Positions 9,387-19,386 of a DNA stretch of 42,591 nucleotides are shown piece by piece (position 1 is the stretch's first letter; the number at the start of each line of letters is the position of its first letter). The notes under the pieces are model-generated. The model saw nothing but the letters and a program-made list of their open reading frames with translations, ran no database searches and was not told where the DNA came from. The translations under genes were made by a program, and so were the position numbers. The DNA is taken from positions 1-42,591 of the forward strand of contig JACVRA010000453.1 of assembly GCA_019828545.1 (NCBI GenBank). Direction: 5' to 3'. Source of the stretch: Paracamarosporium sp. OC-R06-R3 (Eukaryota; Ascomycota; Dothideomycetes; Pleosporales; Didymosphaeriaceae).

Positions 9387-12300
9387 TTACATGCTGGCGT
9401 TTGCGCAGCTTTCATCGCGCTCAGCGTCTGGAACGCGCTCACGGTTCCGAAGGTTCCAGATTCTTTTCGGAAGTGTTAATATTTTGAAAAAGTCTGGCTT
9501 CTCGGACGTCTCTGGCTTTTCGGGCGTGTCTTGCTTCTTAAACATGTCTATGTTGAATGCAATCAGAACGAGCGGCAGTGTAATAGCTGCAGAGATCGAG
9601 ACTATGGTAATACATAAGTATCACGATTGAAACGAGGCAAAGCTTGTATTCTTACACATAAACTTCGAGACATAGCCTAAGCTAAGACGATCCTGTTGGC
9701 TGCGAGGAAATTCCGCAATGTCAATGGCAAAGAAGGCAGCCATAAACGACAGAGGCAGCTTTGGGGAGTTAGATTACAAACTCTGGTTATGGACGAAGAT
9801 AGACTTACAAATACAATTGTAACGATAGTGAAAACCATCAACGTATCCCCTTGTTTCTGTGCAGCCTTTGTTAATGCAAGTGATTGCTCTGCTTGCTTGA
9901 TGGACTGCGCTGCCTGCTCGCTCGCAGACTGAGCATCTATCAAATTGGTTTGTTTTTGCTTAAAGTCTACGAGGAAGTCAACCTAAGAAAATTAGCCATC
10001 TCTCTTGTATGAAAGTTCCGAATTTGCCTACGGCCTGATGAGCTTTCTCAGCACGTTGAGCCATCTTATCGATTCGATCCATGCTCAGCTGAACGGCATA
10101 AATCGGAAGACTTGTCCCCCTCAGATCGCCGCCAATATGCCAAACCTCGCTCACTGAGTGAGTGTCCTCGACTGTTTTCGGGTCTTGTGTCATAGTCTCA
10201 ATACTTGCCCGACTCGACATGCTCTCCTCACCTTCACTCTGCTCGTCGTCGGCATTTGATCGGGCTGCACTAGCAACCACAGTGGCTCTCGGTTTCCGAT
10301 GAACTGACCGGATAATCCTATCCATGGTCGTTAGAACCTGTTTCTGGTCCTTGTATAGCTCCGACATGATATTGAGTTCGTCCTGAATGTCCTTGATCTC
10401 GTGGAGTAGTTTCATTTCTTGGCCGATCTTCAGTTCCTTCATTACATCCTGTTGGTCTCTTTTCATCGCTTTACGGAAGTCGTCGAAGAGTTTCGTTTCT
10501 TGGTTAACCTGCGCAAAGCCTAATTACTAATAGAAGCAGGAGAAGAAATCAACAGTACTAACCACATCGCTTATAGAGATCTCATAGATCTCTGGGAACT
10601 GTAGCATTTCTTCGGTGCTGATACTATCAAGATATGATCCAGAGCAGTTACTCGCGATAACACCGGCTAGGTCGTAGGCTGTTTTGACGTAAGACGGATT
10701 GTCTTCTACATATGCCAAGATACGCTTGAACATATCGGTTATCCCCTCAGGATCCGGATCTTTTTCGGAAGCTTCTTTTTCGAGAGCTTGTCGTTCGGGG
10801 AAACACGTTATAATTGTGTCAGCTCGACCATCAGTTCCGACTAGTACCCATAGCCATAGTTGGTCAACCATCGTGATCACGCTTGCTTTGTTTTCGCAAT
10901 ACTTTTTCCTATAGCGGCTCAAAACCTGGCGCTTATCCCGTTTATTGGTATCTTCGAGTGAGTGATAGTAATACTGATCCAAAGTGCGGCGGACGTGCAA
11001 TGGGTGGTCATCATTCAAGTAGTGGTAGGGGAAATTCTGTGTCACATCTTCGCTTTTCGTCTCGTCTTCTTCGGGGCGCTTCGTTATCTTGAGTTGTTGT
11101 TTCTCTCTAAGTTCCATTTTCTTGAGTTTTTGCTCTTGTTTAAGAAGCTTCGCTATTTTGAGTTGTCGCGCCTCCACCTCCCAATGAAGGTATGGCATCT
11201 GGGCATCGAATGAGACGAGACTAAAATGCATTGAAGATTTAACTCTTACAAATAGAACCAATTCCTTATCGCAGCTAAACAGTTCTGCTCCCTGATCGCC
11301 GTCGCTCGTTGAAGCTAGAAATGCGATCAGCTTAATTAGAGTCCAGGTGTTAACCCATGACACAGAGTTTTTCTAAATAAGAGAACTCACAGTTAACCCT
11401 TGAGATATTTTGACAGAGTGACCGCATATATCGAGCGTGATGGGCATCTCGAGCTGGACCCAGACCGTGGAGCTGCCGCGCAGCCCAACGATGTGGCCTT
11501 AGAATATCAGGCTGTCCCGGAAATTTGTATAGCTTATGCATAAGTACCTAAGTAAATGACACTTTAGTTCTCGCACATGTAAGGGGTATTAAGGTACTTA
11601 ATACCTCCACCCATCTCATCTGGCCAGTTTTAATTTGGATATAATCTTTAAAGGTTAAGCAAGTCACTTACATTGTTTGCTGGAAGGTGTATCCATCTGA
11701 AGCGATGTTCCTGTTGAGCCTTTGGTGTTCCTGTCTGCTTCAGGAATTTCTTTACCGAAATAAATTCTCTACGCCATGGCTTTATACTCCCAGATTCTGA
11801 GACGAAGTCCACCACTTTTGCCTTGAAAACATCATCATCGTCTTTGTATTGCCAGTCGGAACCTGCCAAGGTACCGCCAATAACCGCTCTTGCTAACATA
11901 TCGTGAATCTTGTGACCCTCCCGATTCTCAGGAATCGCCTTGAGTAATTCATCCGACAACGTTGGCTTTGCATTTCCAAATATCAATGTCTGCACAACAT
12001 CTGAATGTCTCTTCTGTACCGCATAATACAGCGGTGTATACTGGTTTCTGTCTTTCGAATTTGGATCAGCAGATTCCTTGAGTAACAGCTTGACTACAGC
12101 CGCATGCCCATGCCCTGAAGCCCATGACAGCGGTGTTCGGCCTCCTTTGTCAGTAAAATCTAGGTGAACATTCCGGTTTTCGAGCAACAGCCTGACCACC
12201 GCCGTATGCCCATTCCCTGAAGCCCATGACAACGGTGTTCGGCCTCCTTTGTCAGGAGAATTTGGGCGAACATTTTGGTTTTCGAGCAGTAGCTTGACCA

Positions 12301-13510
12301 CCGCTGCATGCCCATTCCCTGAAGCCCATGACAACGGTGTTCGGCCTCCTTTGTCAGGAGAATTTGTGCGATCATTTTGATTTTCGAGCAGCAGCTTGAC
12401 TACAGCCTCTTGTCCGTCCATTACAGCTAGCGACAGCAGCGTTCGGCCTTCATCATCCTTGTCGCTCAAAGGAGAGTCGACAAAAGCGCCAGAGTTATCC
12501 GTAACGAGGATCTGGTAACATTTTCCCATCAAGGCTTGCATTGTCTCATCGCGTAGATAACCCGTTACCCGCTCCTTCTCTTTACCGAGCTGAGCTTGGA
12601 CCCATTTCACGTATTCCGGCTTGCCATTCTTGTCTAAGAACTGCTTTGACTCTGTTCCGTAATGTTGAGCGGTTGCCTCTAGGAAGCGGTCCTCGAAGTA
12701 CTCTCTATAGATGCCAAGGGACTCGAACGAGTCGATGACAGATTTGAGGCAAGGTTGGTTGACATTCTGGCCATCTCGATGCCTTTCAATGTGCGCAAGG
12801 ATTGTGTCGATGACACGCTCGATAAGACTCCTCCGATCACCTTGATCTTCTCCGTCGTCTTGGTCGTCTCGGTTATCAGTGAACATGAACCCCTTCCACT
12901 GCTCCATGTGAAGCGTATAGATTTCATAGCCAACCCTTAGACGACCCTCAGTTATCTCCCATTGTATATAATGTCGGTTTAGATATCTGAGAATATCATT
13001 GTTTTTCTGAGAGGCGACTAAGTATCGACTCCATTCTTCGACGTAAGATGTGATGAGAACCTCGTCTTTGAGGTCTGCCAACAATCCCTGCACGTAGTTC
13101 AGGCGTTCATTCAGGTAGTCGACGAGATAACGGTAGAGGTCTTTAGCGGGCCCAAATTTAGCGGGCCCAAAGGAGTGCATGGCGCTTTTCTGCTTTGTGC
13201 AATACCTAAAGACAGCTGAGTAAAGTCTTATATCTGTCCCGGGACCTATATCGTTGGCCATGATTTTATCGAGGTCATCCTTGATTTCTCCCAGTCTGTG
13301 GGAAGTAAGTTTAAGATCCGAGGTTACTTATGCACTTCATATAGGTCTAAGTTAAGAAAATAGATTAGTCCCATATGGAGACTGGCAGTACAGCGTGACG
13401 CTTCCACAAGCATTGCGGTCTAGAAGGGCCAAGGTCATAGCAAAATCAATACAATGAGAAAGATGGACTGACGTTTCTCGAGCTTCTTCTTTGGATAATA
13501 TGGCCGCCAT
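9387..13510 (-). CDS. cullin N-domain / ankyrin / CorA-like membrane fusion protein
   Basis: Nine exons on the minus strand: 13510-13473, 13295-11672, 11619-11605, 11547-11391, 11314-10563, 10508-10032, 9982-9809, 9758-9656 and 9601-9387. They total 3555 nt and 1184 residues, with every phase consistent. Residues ~14-285 match the N-terminal repeats of CUL1-type cullins: LYSAVFRYCT, then EEWSRY, ILRYLNRHYIQWEITEG, YEIYTLHMEQWK, DGQNVNQPCLKSVIDSFESL and TESKQFL. About five ankyrin repeats follow (~292-458). From ~540 comes the fungal CorA-like module: FRWIHLPANN (545-554), HARYM (596-600), MPYLHWE (651-657), RRTLDQYYY (~720), DQLWLW (762-767), a long helical segment, and two membrane segments near 1069-1092 and 1112-1130. 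The helix end reads FFAIDI where CorA proteins have GMN. Cullin, ankyrin and HLPANN lie in one uninterrupted exon, so this is not an artefact of joining. The RBX1-binding and neddylation half of cullin is absent. Function unknown. Confidence 0.88.
12109..12414 (-). repeat. three 102-bp tandem ankyrin-coding repeats
   Basis: Copies begin at about 12109, 12211 and 12313, exactly 102 bp (34 codons, one ankyrin repeat) apart. They share long identical blocks such as GAAGCCCATGACA and GTTCGGCCTCCTTTGTCAG. Ankyrin repeats usually diverge at DNA level, so near identity points to recent expansion or gene conversion. Confidence 0.85.
13142..13171. repeat. perfect 15-bp tandem duplication in the cullin-coding exon
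   Basis: The unit TTTAGCGGGCCCAAA occurs twice without a gap. On the coding strand it makes the repeated peptide FGPAK-FGPAK just before the DLYRYL helix. In CUL1 this place is a flexible loop, so the duplication should be tolerated. Confidence 0.9.
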
Positions 13511-14145
13511 GGGAGGTAAAGCTGCGCGGTCTGGGGTACGGCCGAAGGTATACGTTGATAATTGTGTTAGAACACGCGAAGGGGTTCTTTAGAGTCTAGT
13601 GACGGGCGAGTGGGTTGCGGATGGTGAGTCGGAGAAGAAAGTGTGGAAAGAACAGCGGTAAAGGCGGAGCTGGAGGCAGGTTTTGAGCCAGATATCGAGT
13701 CTCGAGTCTACGAAAGCAACGCTGTTATATGAATCAGATTAAACATACGTGTAGAAATCATAGGGGAAGGGCGGAGGAGAAAGCATGTGTTGGATTTCTT
13801 TGGGGAAAGATCAGGCTGCTATGAGCTGCACACCATTTACGAATCTGTGTCCCAGTTTTAAAAGCTCGGGATTACCGAGCTCGCTTCAGCCTCACCTGTG
13901 TAGGATGTCAAGCCTTCCACCCAGCACATTCGTATCTCAGCCGCCCTCACGAAGAATAAGCAAAAAGGCAAACCACACTAATGCGAACTGCTCGCCTTCA
14001 TTGCGTTAGTCGACGCTTGCGATGATGCAGAGTCTGCATCGTTGTATGTTTAGGGCAAATCTCAGTCCCAATAAGTAGATTGCTGCGGATAAAACTTCAA
14101 TGCTTCACCGGATGGTAGATGAGGGGGAAATCTTGAAAAGATCAT

Positions 14146-14640
14146 TGCATATGCAAGCTGCGAAGAGCTCTTTTATCCTAGCACATGAATACATTTCAGG
14201 CGATCACTCACCACACCACTCGCTTGTACGATGGAATAGATTGGCTTAGGTTGAATCACGAAACTCGATCCGTTTTCAGCCTTACCACCTTCTATCTCTA
14301 CCACTGCATGTTGTCCCGGGAGGGTGGCATGGTATACTTGAAGATTGGCCTCATGAGCCGAACACTGGTGACTAATACTAAAGAACTATAGTTCACTGTA
14401 TATGTAAACTGCGAAGAAAGCTCTGTATCCTAACACATTGATGCACTTGATATGGCCGCTTACCATGCCACCTGCGTGTAAGACGGAATAGATTAGTTTC
14501 GGCTAAATAGAGGAACTCAATCCATTCCCGGCCTTACCACCTTCCATCTCTACCTATGGCTGACGCGATGTTATATCAGTCACGTGTTAGCTCATCCAAT
14601 GAGAAGCTTCACTGCTGCATGTTGTCCCGAGAAGAGGGAT
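14146..14640. repeat. diverged tandem duplication
   Basis: Copy A (14146-14302) and copy B (14397-14554) align over about 157 bp at a 251-bp offset. Examples are GCTGCGAAGAGCTC against ACTGCGAAGAAAGCTC, GGAATAGATTGG against GGAATAGATTAG, and CCTTACCACCTTC in both. A following block, GCATGTTGTCCCG, is at about 14307 in A and about 14616 in B, where B has roughly 55 extra bases before it. Many differences are C/T or G/A transitions. Confidence 0.6.
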
Positions 14641-15896
14641 GACCAGGGTAAGCGGAGAACGGGTGGAGCTGACGGAATACGAAGAGAACGTGGGAGGGTG
14701 AAAAGCATGTCTAGTACTTATGTCGGTCAGCAAATATCAGTCGCCCAATCAGCTCATCTAGCTGGTAGGGATTAGGATGAATAAAATCAAGCATACAGAG
14801 GTTGACGTAAGGCTGGTCAAGATCCAGCAAGTACCGCTCCCACCTTGTCCAGCCAGTTAACTGATCTCAATCAGAACAATTGTAAGTCAAATTAGAATAG
14901 AACTAATTGGGCATTTCAATGTTTTTTGAGCGGCGTAGGTAGTCATAGTAGGGAACGAGATGAACTGAAGACGAATCTGCACACAACATCTGTTAACTAC
15001 GCATCTACCGAACTATTATGAATCTACTAGAGATTCATTATCCCATCTATAGCGTTAGACCCATACCTCCAGTACGGGGTGGGCCCCAAGAGCATTCAGC
15101 TGATCTCGTCACCCCAGTGAGTGCTAACATGCAGTATGCTAACGAACCGGTCAGACAGGATCCTCAAACTCGCTTCTCCTCGATACGACGTCCATCCCCT
15201 AGCCACAAAACACAAATACGTCCCCCACGTTCCACGACACACATATACCACGCAGTGCAAAAACCCACCTACCAGTTCTCAAATCAGCCCCACCAAACCA
15301 GACCCCAACCAACGATACGCTCTACCAGAGCAGAACTCCACGCCAACAATCTAGAAAGAAAGAAATAAAAAACAGTATCCAGACTACACAGATGTGACAT
15401 AAAGACTCCATATCCATTATCGCTACGAGCAATTTCAGTCAGACTAGCCGAGCCCGTAGAATACTGTGTCAAAGCGAGGCTCTCCAACTGCGGTGATCTC
15501 ACTACTTCCCTCCCTCCCCCCAAACTTAAACACCCTACCCACACACCCCGACTACCCTACCCCTCCACCTCCGCCCCCAAAAACAACACTAATTCCCCCA
15601 CCCCAATACATACACATCACCATCCTCACTACCCCGCCAAAAAGAAGAAGAAATGGTAGTGTACCACGTCCCCAATCCAAACGCACCACTATCAATCCAC
15701 AAAGCGCGTGACCGACCCACCCGCCCGCTCAGGTCAATGTAATGTGTAAGAAAGTGATACGCGTATACGTATGTGAATATAGTGATGGATCCAGGGGATT
15801 CACACGTGTACATATACAGGGCAGAAGAGTGAGTGAGTAATACACGTACGTACGCCACAGTCAATTAGTCAGAATTCTAGGTCCAGCTGTATGTGT

Positions 15897-15924
15897 GGGG
15901 GAGGGAGGGAGGGAGGGAGGGAGG
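15897..15924. repeat. (GGGA)n microsatellite
   Basis: About six GGGA units in a row. It lies in the gene-free region downstream of the kinase gene. A similar tract occurs near 28861-28881. Confidence 0.9.
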
Positions 15925-16150
15925 ATGATTGTACGTAACGTAACAAGCCACGAATAGAAACAAGGACAAAACGATGCCAGTCAAGCAAGAAACAGCACAG
16001 TACCACCTCAACCGAGCGCTTAATTTAACAATAGATTGATTGATAGATTGATAAACCGACCGCGCTACCAGTACAGCACGCCATGCATATTCATTTCAAT
16101 ACACTTGACTAAACCAGCAAAACACACCTCAGCACCTACGCTACCCACCC

Positions 16151-16196
16151 AACAACACAACACAACACAACATAACACAACAACAACAACAACAAC
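16151..16196. repeat. CAACA/CAA microsatellite
   Basis: Consecutive ACACA and CAA units downstream of the kinase gene, probably in or near its 3' untranslated region. Confidence 0.85.
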
Positions 16197-16596
16197 GCTA
16201 AACCGAACCTAACCATCGCCCAAGAGCTCAAGATGCACAGCGCCATGCCACGCCATAACATCCAGCTGAAAACACGGGAGCGGGGTATCCAAAACCAGAA
16301 CCATAACCAAGCCAAGCCATACCAATGGCGAACCAGAGGGGGGCGCAAATGCGACAAACGACCGAGAGAAATTTTTGAGCGAAACGATGCATAAAAGGGG
16401 GAAAAGGACGTCAAGCCCACGTGCAGTGTACATAGTGTAGTGCAAAGGATGCCGGGTATCTGAGTGATGGCAATCAACGCGAATGCGCTTCCTGCCGTCG
16501 TGTCATGGGTATGAATAGCGTGGACCTCAAACGCCGGGTAGTAATATGTAGTATTGATGGCACAAGCTGAACGTCCCAACATTGCTTAGGCGGGAC

Positions 16597-18483
16597 TCAA
16601 GAACCCGCGAGCCACGGCCTGTCTACGTTTTCGTACCGCTGCGAGCAGCCGGCTAGCCAGGGACACTCGAGGATGTCGTGGACGGTCCAGCGACTTTCGG
16701 CGTCGACCTCCAAACACCCTTTGACCAGGGCGATTGCGTCTTCGGCATCGCTCTCCTGGAGCGCGTTTGAGTTCCGGAGGGCATCGAGATCGTACTCGCC
16801 GTTCTGGATCTTGACGGCTGTCCTTGCATCCAGGCCTTCGTTGAACGGCAACAGCGCCGTAAGAAGCGCGTACACGACGACGCCAAAGGCCCAGACGTCC
16901 GCCGCGGGAGAGAATACGGGTACACCTGCGGTGAACAGCTCCGGCGCTGCGTACTGCAAACTGCCAGCAATGCATGTGCTGGTACCAGACGGCCCGATGT
17001 TGTGGTTGGTACCGACGGTCTGCGGTTCAGGGCTATCTCGTTGGTCGCTGACGATGAAGTCTGCCATGCCGAAGTCGCACAGCAGCACGTCGCCGCCGTC
17101 GACATCCGCCCGAGGACCCGTCATGTCCAATAGACAGTTTTCTAGCTTGATGTCGCGGTGCACGACTTGCACGTCGTTGTGCAGGTAACGCATTGCTGAT
17201 GCAATCTGATACGTATAGCGCTTCGCCAAATTGCGCGCAAGTCCGTTTTCCTTGTTTTTACGCATCCCGCGAACCAGATCGTAGAGCGTGCCGCCCTTGT
17301 TCAACTTTGTGATGCAGAATGTGGCAAAATCGGTAGTGTACACCCGCAGCAGGGGAAGGATGTAAGCATGTCGTAAGAAACGCCATATTTCCACCTCGTG
17401 ATCAAATTGCGTTTGAATTTGATCGTTTTCTAGCTCGGACTTATCCTCGACTTGCTTGCGAACAATCTTGACTGCGTTGGTCACTCTCTTTCCATTCTCG
17501 AAGCTCATCACCTCCTTCACAAAACTGAACCCGCCCCAGCCGATTTGCTTTCCGATAATATACTCCCCATCGTACCCTATCCCTTGGCCTTCGTCGTCTG
17601 GCTCTGGGGGCTTGAGTGGACCTTGAGTCTTGTAGCTGGCCAAGAACGATGCTGCCGGCGACATGGACGACAACGAGCGACCTGTACGAGTTGAAGACCG
17701 GCGGCTCCCTCGTCTCAACATGCTCTCGCCTTCTCCGACTTGATAACTCTTTGAGCGAGCTGGGGGACTACGCCTCTTCGACCCACCCATCTGCGGGAAT
17801 CCGATGGGAGAACTATTATGCAGTGGAGATAAGATGTACTTGGACGGCATGTCTCGGGGGGTGTGCACTTCTTCCAACGGCGAAGCCGTCGCTTCAGAAG
17901 TCAGGGATGCAACGTTGTCGTTCAGCTCTGCATCTGCGGCAAGCTCGTCGACGGTGGTCGGGAGAAGAGGATATCTTGAACCATGCTGCTGCCGCTGGGG
18001 ACGTCTTTGGGGACGCATTTGCATGTCCAGGTAGCCGTGCTCGCTCGAACCGTCGCTGTCGAAGCTGCGCGGGTGCGAGCTGGGCTTGGGCAAGGGTACC
18101 TCGATGGCATGGCGGTTGCCGCTGTCAAGAGTGACTTCATGGCTGAAGCTGATCGATTTTGCTCGTCGTCGGAACTGGGCTTCGATGTCGTCTTCTTCGC
18201 TGCTGCTACTGGTGACAGCAACGGCGGTGTCGGCGTAGGGCTCGCGGGGGTTTGAGCCGTGAGCGTCGCGCCTTATGGGGATGGCATGGGCGTGGCGGTG
18301 CTCGTCGGCGTCTGCAAACTCTGCCGACAGTTGGGACTCGGTAGCGCCATTCTGGTGGGTGTCGCGCCGGATGGACGCGAACGTGGAGGGGATGGGCTTA
18401 GGCGTCGAGGTATCGATCTTGAGCTTCTGGAAACTGTGTGAGGAACCCGAAATTGGGGCCATGTAATCGGCAGGCAAAGTCAC
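16597..18483 (-). CDS. serine/threonine protein kinase, fungal Nnk1-like
   Basis: Single exon, 628 residues. The first ~300 residues are disordered, rich in Ser, Arg and Pro, with many potential basophilic phosphosites. The kinase domain spans about 307-615. It has a glycine loop GWGGFSFVKEV (315 on), catalytic lysine K339 in NAVKIV, the aC glutamate in EVEIW, HRD at 442-444 with K446 and N449, DFG at 470-472, APE at 513-515, and a DVWAFGVVVYALLTALLPF helix. All catalytic residues are present, so the enzyme should be active. The sequence just before the domain (SFLASY, then DDEGQGIGYDGEYIIGKQIG) resembles a fungal group that includes yeast Nnk1, linked to nitrogen signalling. That assignment is from memory and moderate. 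A second Met at residue 8 is an alternative start. Confidence 0.88.
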   Translation of the reverse strand: MTLPADYMAPISGSSHSFQKLKIDTSTPKPIPSTFASIRRDTHQNGATESQLSAEFADADEHRHAHAIPIRRDAHGSNPREPYADTAVAVTSSSSEEDDIEAQFRRRAKSISFSHEVTLDSGNRHAIEVPLPKPSSHPRSFDSDGSSEHGYLDMQMRPQRRPQRQQHGSRYPLLPTTVDELAADAELNDNVASLTSEATASPLEEVHTPRDMPSKYILSPLHNSSPIGFPQMGGSKRRSPPARSKSYQVGEGESMLRRGSRRSSTRTGRSLSSMSPAASFLASYKTQGPLKPPEPDDEGQGIGYDGEYIIGKQIGWGGFSFVKEVMSFENGKRVTNAVKIVRKQVEDKSELENDQIQTQFDHEVEIWRFLRHAYILPLLRVYTTDFATFCITKLNKGGTLYDLVRGMRKNKENGLARNLAKRYTYQIASAMRYLHNDVQVVHRDIKLENCLLDMTGPRADVDGGDVLLCDFGMADFIVSDQRDSPEPQTVGTNHNIGPSGTSTCIAGSLQYAAPELFTAGVPVFSPAADVWAFGVVVYALLTALLPFNEGLDARTAVKIQNGEYDLDALRNSNALQESDAEDAIALVKGCLEVDAESRWTVHDILECPWLAGCSQRYENVDRPWLAGS

Positions 18484-19386
18484 TTTGGGTGCAGACCTCA
18501 GGTGTGCGCGAGTATTAATATACGGCGCCCGTGGGGTGAGGCTGGCGGGTGGGCGGAGGGTAATGTGCGAGGGTAATGGAATCGGCCTGTGCGACTAGCG
18601 GAGCGGCAGGAGGGATGGACGGCGCCGCGGCGAGCGGCGGGGCGCTCGGCGGCTGCGGGCTCAGGTAACGGTCGCGGAGGGTGAGGGCCGCTGCAAAGAT
18701 GCGAGGAGGAAGAGGACGAGGTGGTGTTGCTGGCGACGATGGCAGCAGGCAGCAGAGGTTCTTTGTCTGAGGGTCCGGGCGACGCGGGCGAAGGAACGTT
18801 TTGACTACCTGCAAGCGACAAGCGACCCCACGCCCGGAGCGCGCCGGCGAGGGTCGAGGAAACTTTAGCGGGGACACGTGAGCCATGGACCACCTTGATT
18901 CATTTCATTGCAGCTGGCCTCCGCCTATCGCGGGCAGACGATGGTAAGCTCGAGTGGGAGGAAAGAGAGTGGCCGCACATCACTCGGCGTAGGACATGAT
19001 ATCATCTACACACACACCCATGCATGTGACGGCGCGGAGCAACGACTTCGCAGCAGCCAAGTCGGAATCATCTAACTCGGGCCAAAGAGCTTTCTTCCAA
19101 GACGTGCCCAGAGAGAGATGCATGCAGCAATCGATACGACGTTATCCGACCACTGTTTTTGTTTTTATGCACAACTTTGTCATGCATAATGATTTGCCCA
19201 CATGTGAGTCAGCCAATAGGCAGCAGTGGTCATGCGGAGAAGGAAACGTCCAATCAGCCAGTAGCCCTCCACGCTACGTCTTACGAAATAGGGCTTTAAG
19301 TTGAACTATCATCTCAATGTAGTAGGGAAAGGCAGCTGAACAAGACCATATGCATCAGGTAGGACACGCAGTAGCTTACGCTTGAT
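18484..19386. other. promoter region of the kinase gene
   Basis: Gap between the kinase start and the end of the peptidase gene, both on the minus strand. It is GC-rich with purine tracts at 18540-18860. It contains CCAAT-type boxes on the + strand (GCCAATAGG at about 19213 and TCCAATCAG at about 19250). The frames seen on the minus strand at 18498-18893 are Pro/Ser low-complexity and probably upstream leader sequence, not a gene. Confidence 0.45.

Larger units (their letters stand above)
13511..16596. other. gene-free region with duplicated and low-complexity DNA
   Basis: About 3.1 kb between the start of the cullin-ankyrin-CorA gene and the end of the kinase gene. The first few hundred bases must hold the promoter of the fusion gene. 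A diverged tandem duplication lies at 14146-14640, and 15490-16200 is rich in C/A and simple repeats. Frames such as the one from 15018 are low-complexity and not convincing as genes. Confidence 0.5.

Noticed and set aside
11221..11249. A GTAAGAG...TTTTAG element that looks like an intron inside the fusion gene.
   Set aside because: It is only 29 nt, too short for fungal splicing, and removing it shifts the frame and destroys the MPYLHWE motif; reading through keeps the frame.
15018..15368. 116-codon open frame on the + strand.
   Set aside because: Pro/Thr/Gln/Arg low-complexity with no family signature, start context or splice support, in a region of simple sequence.
18498..18893. Overlapping 120-130-codon frames upstream of the kinase gene.
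   Set aside because: Two frames of the same GC-rich DNA are both open and Pro/Ser/Arg-rich, which is what base composition alone gives; probably promoter and leader.
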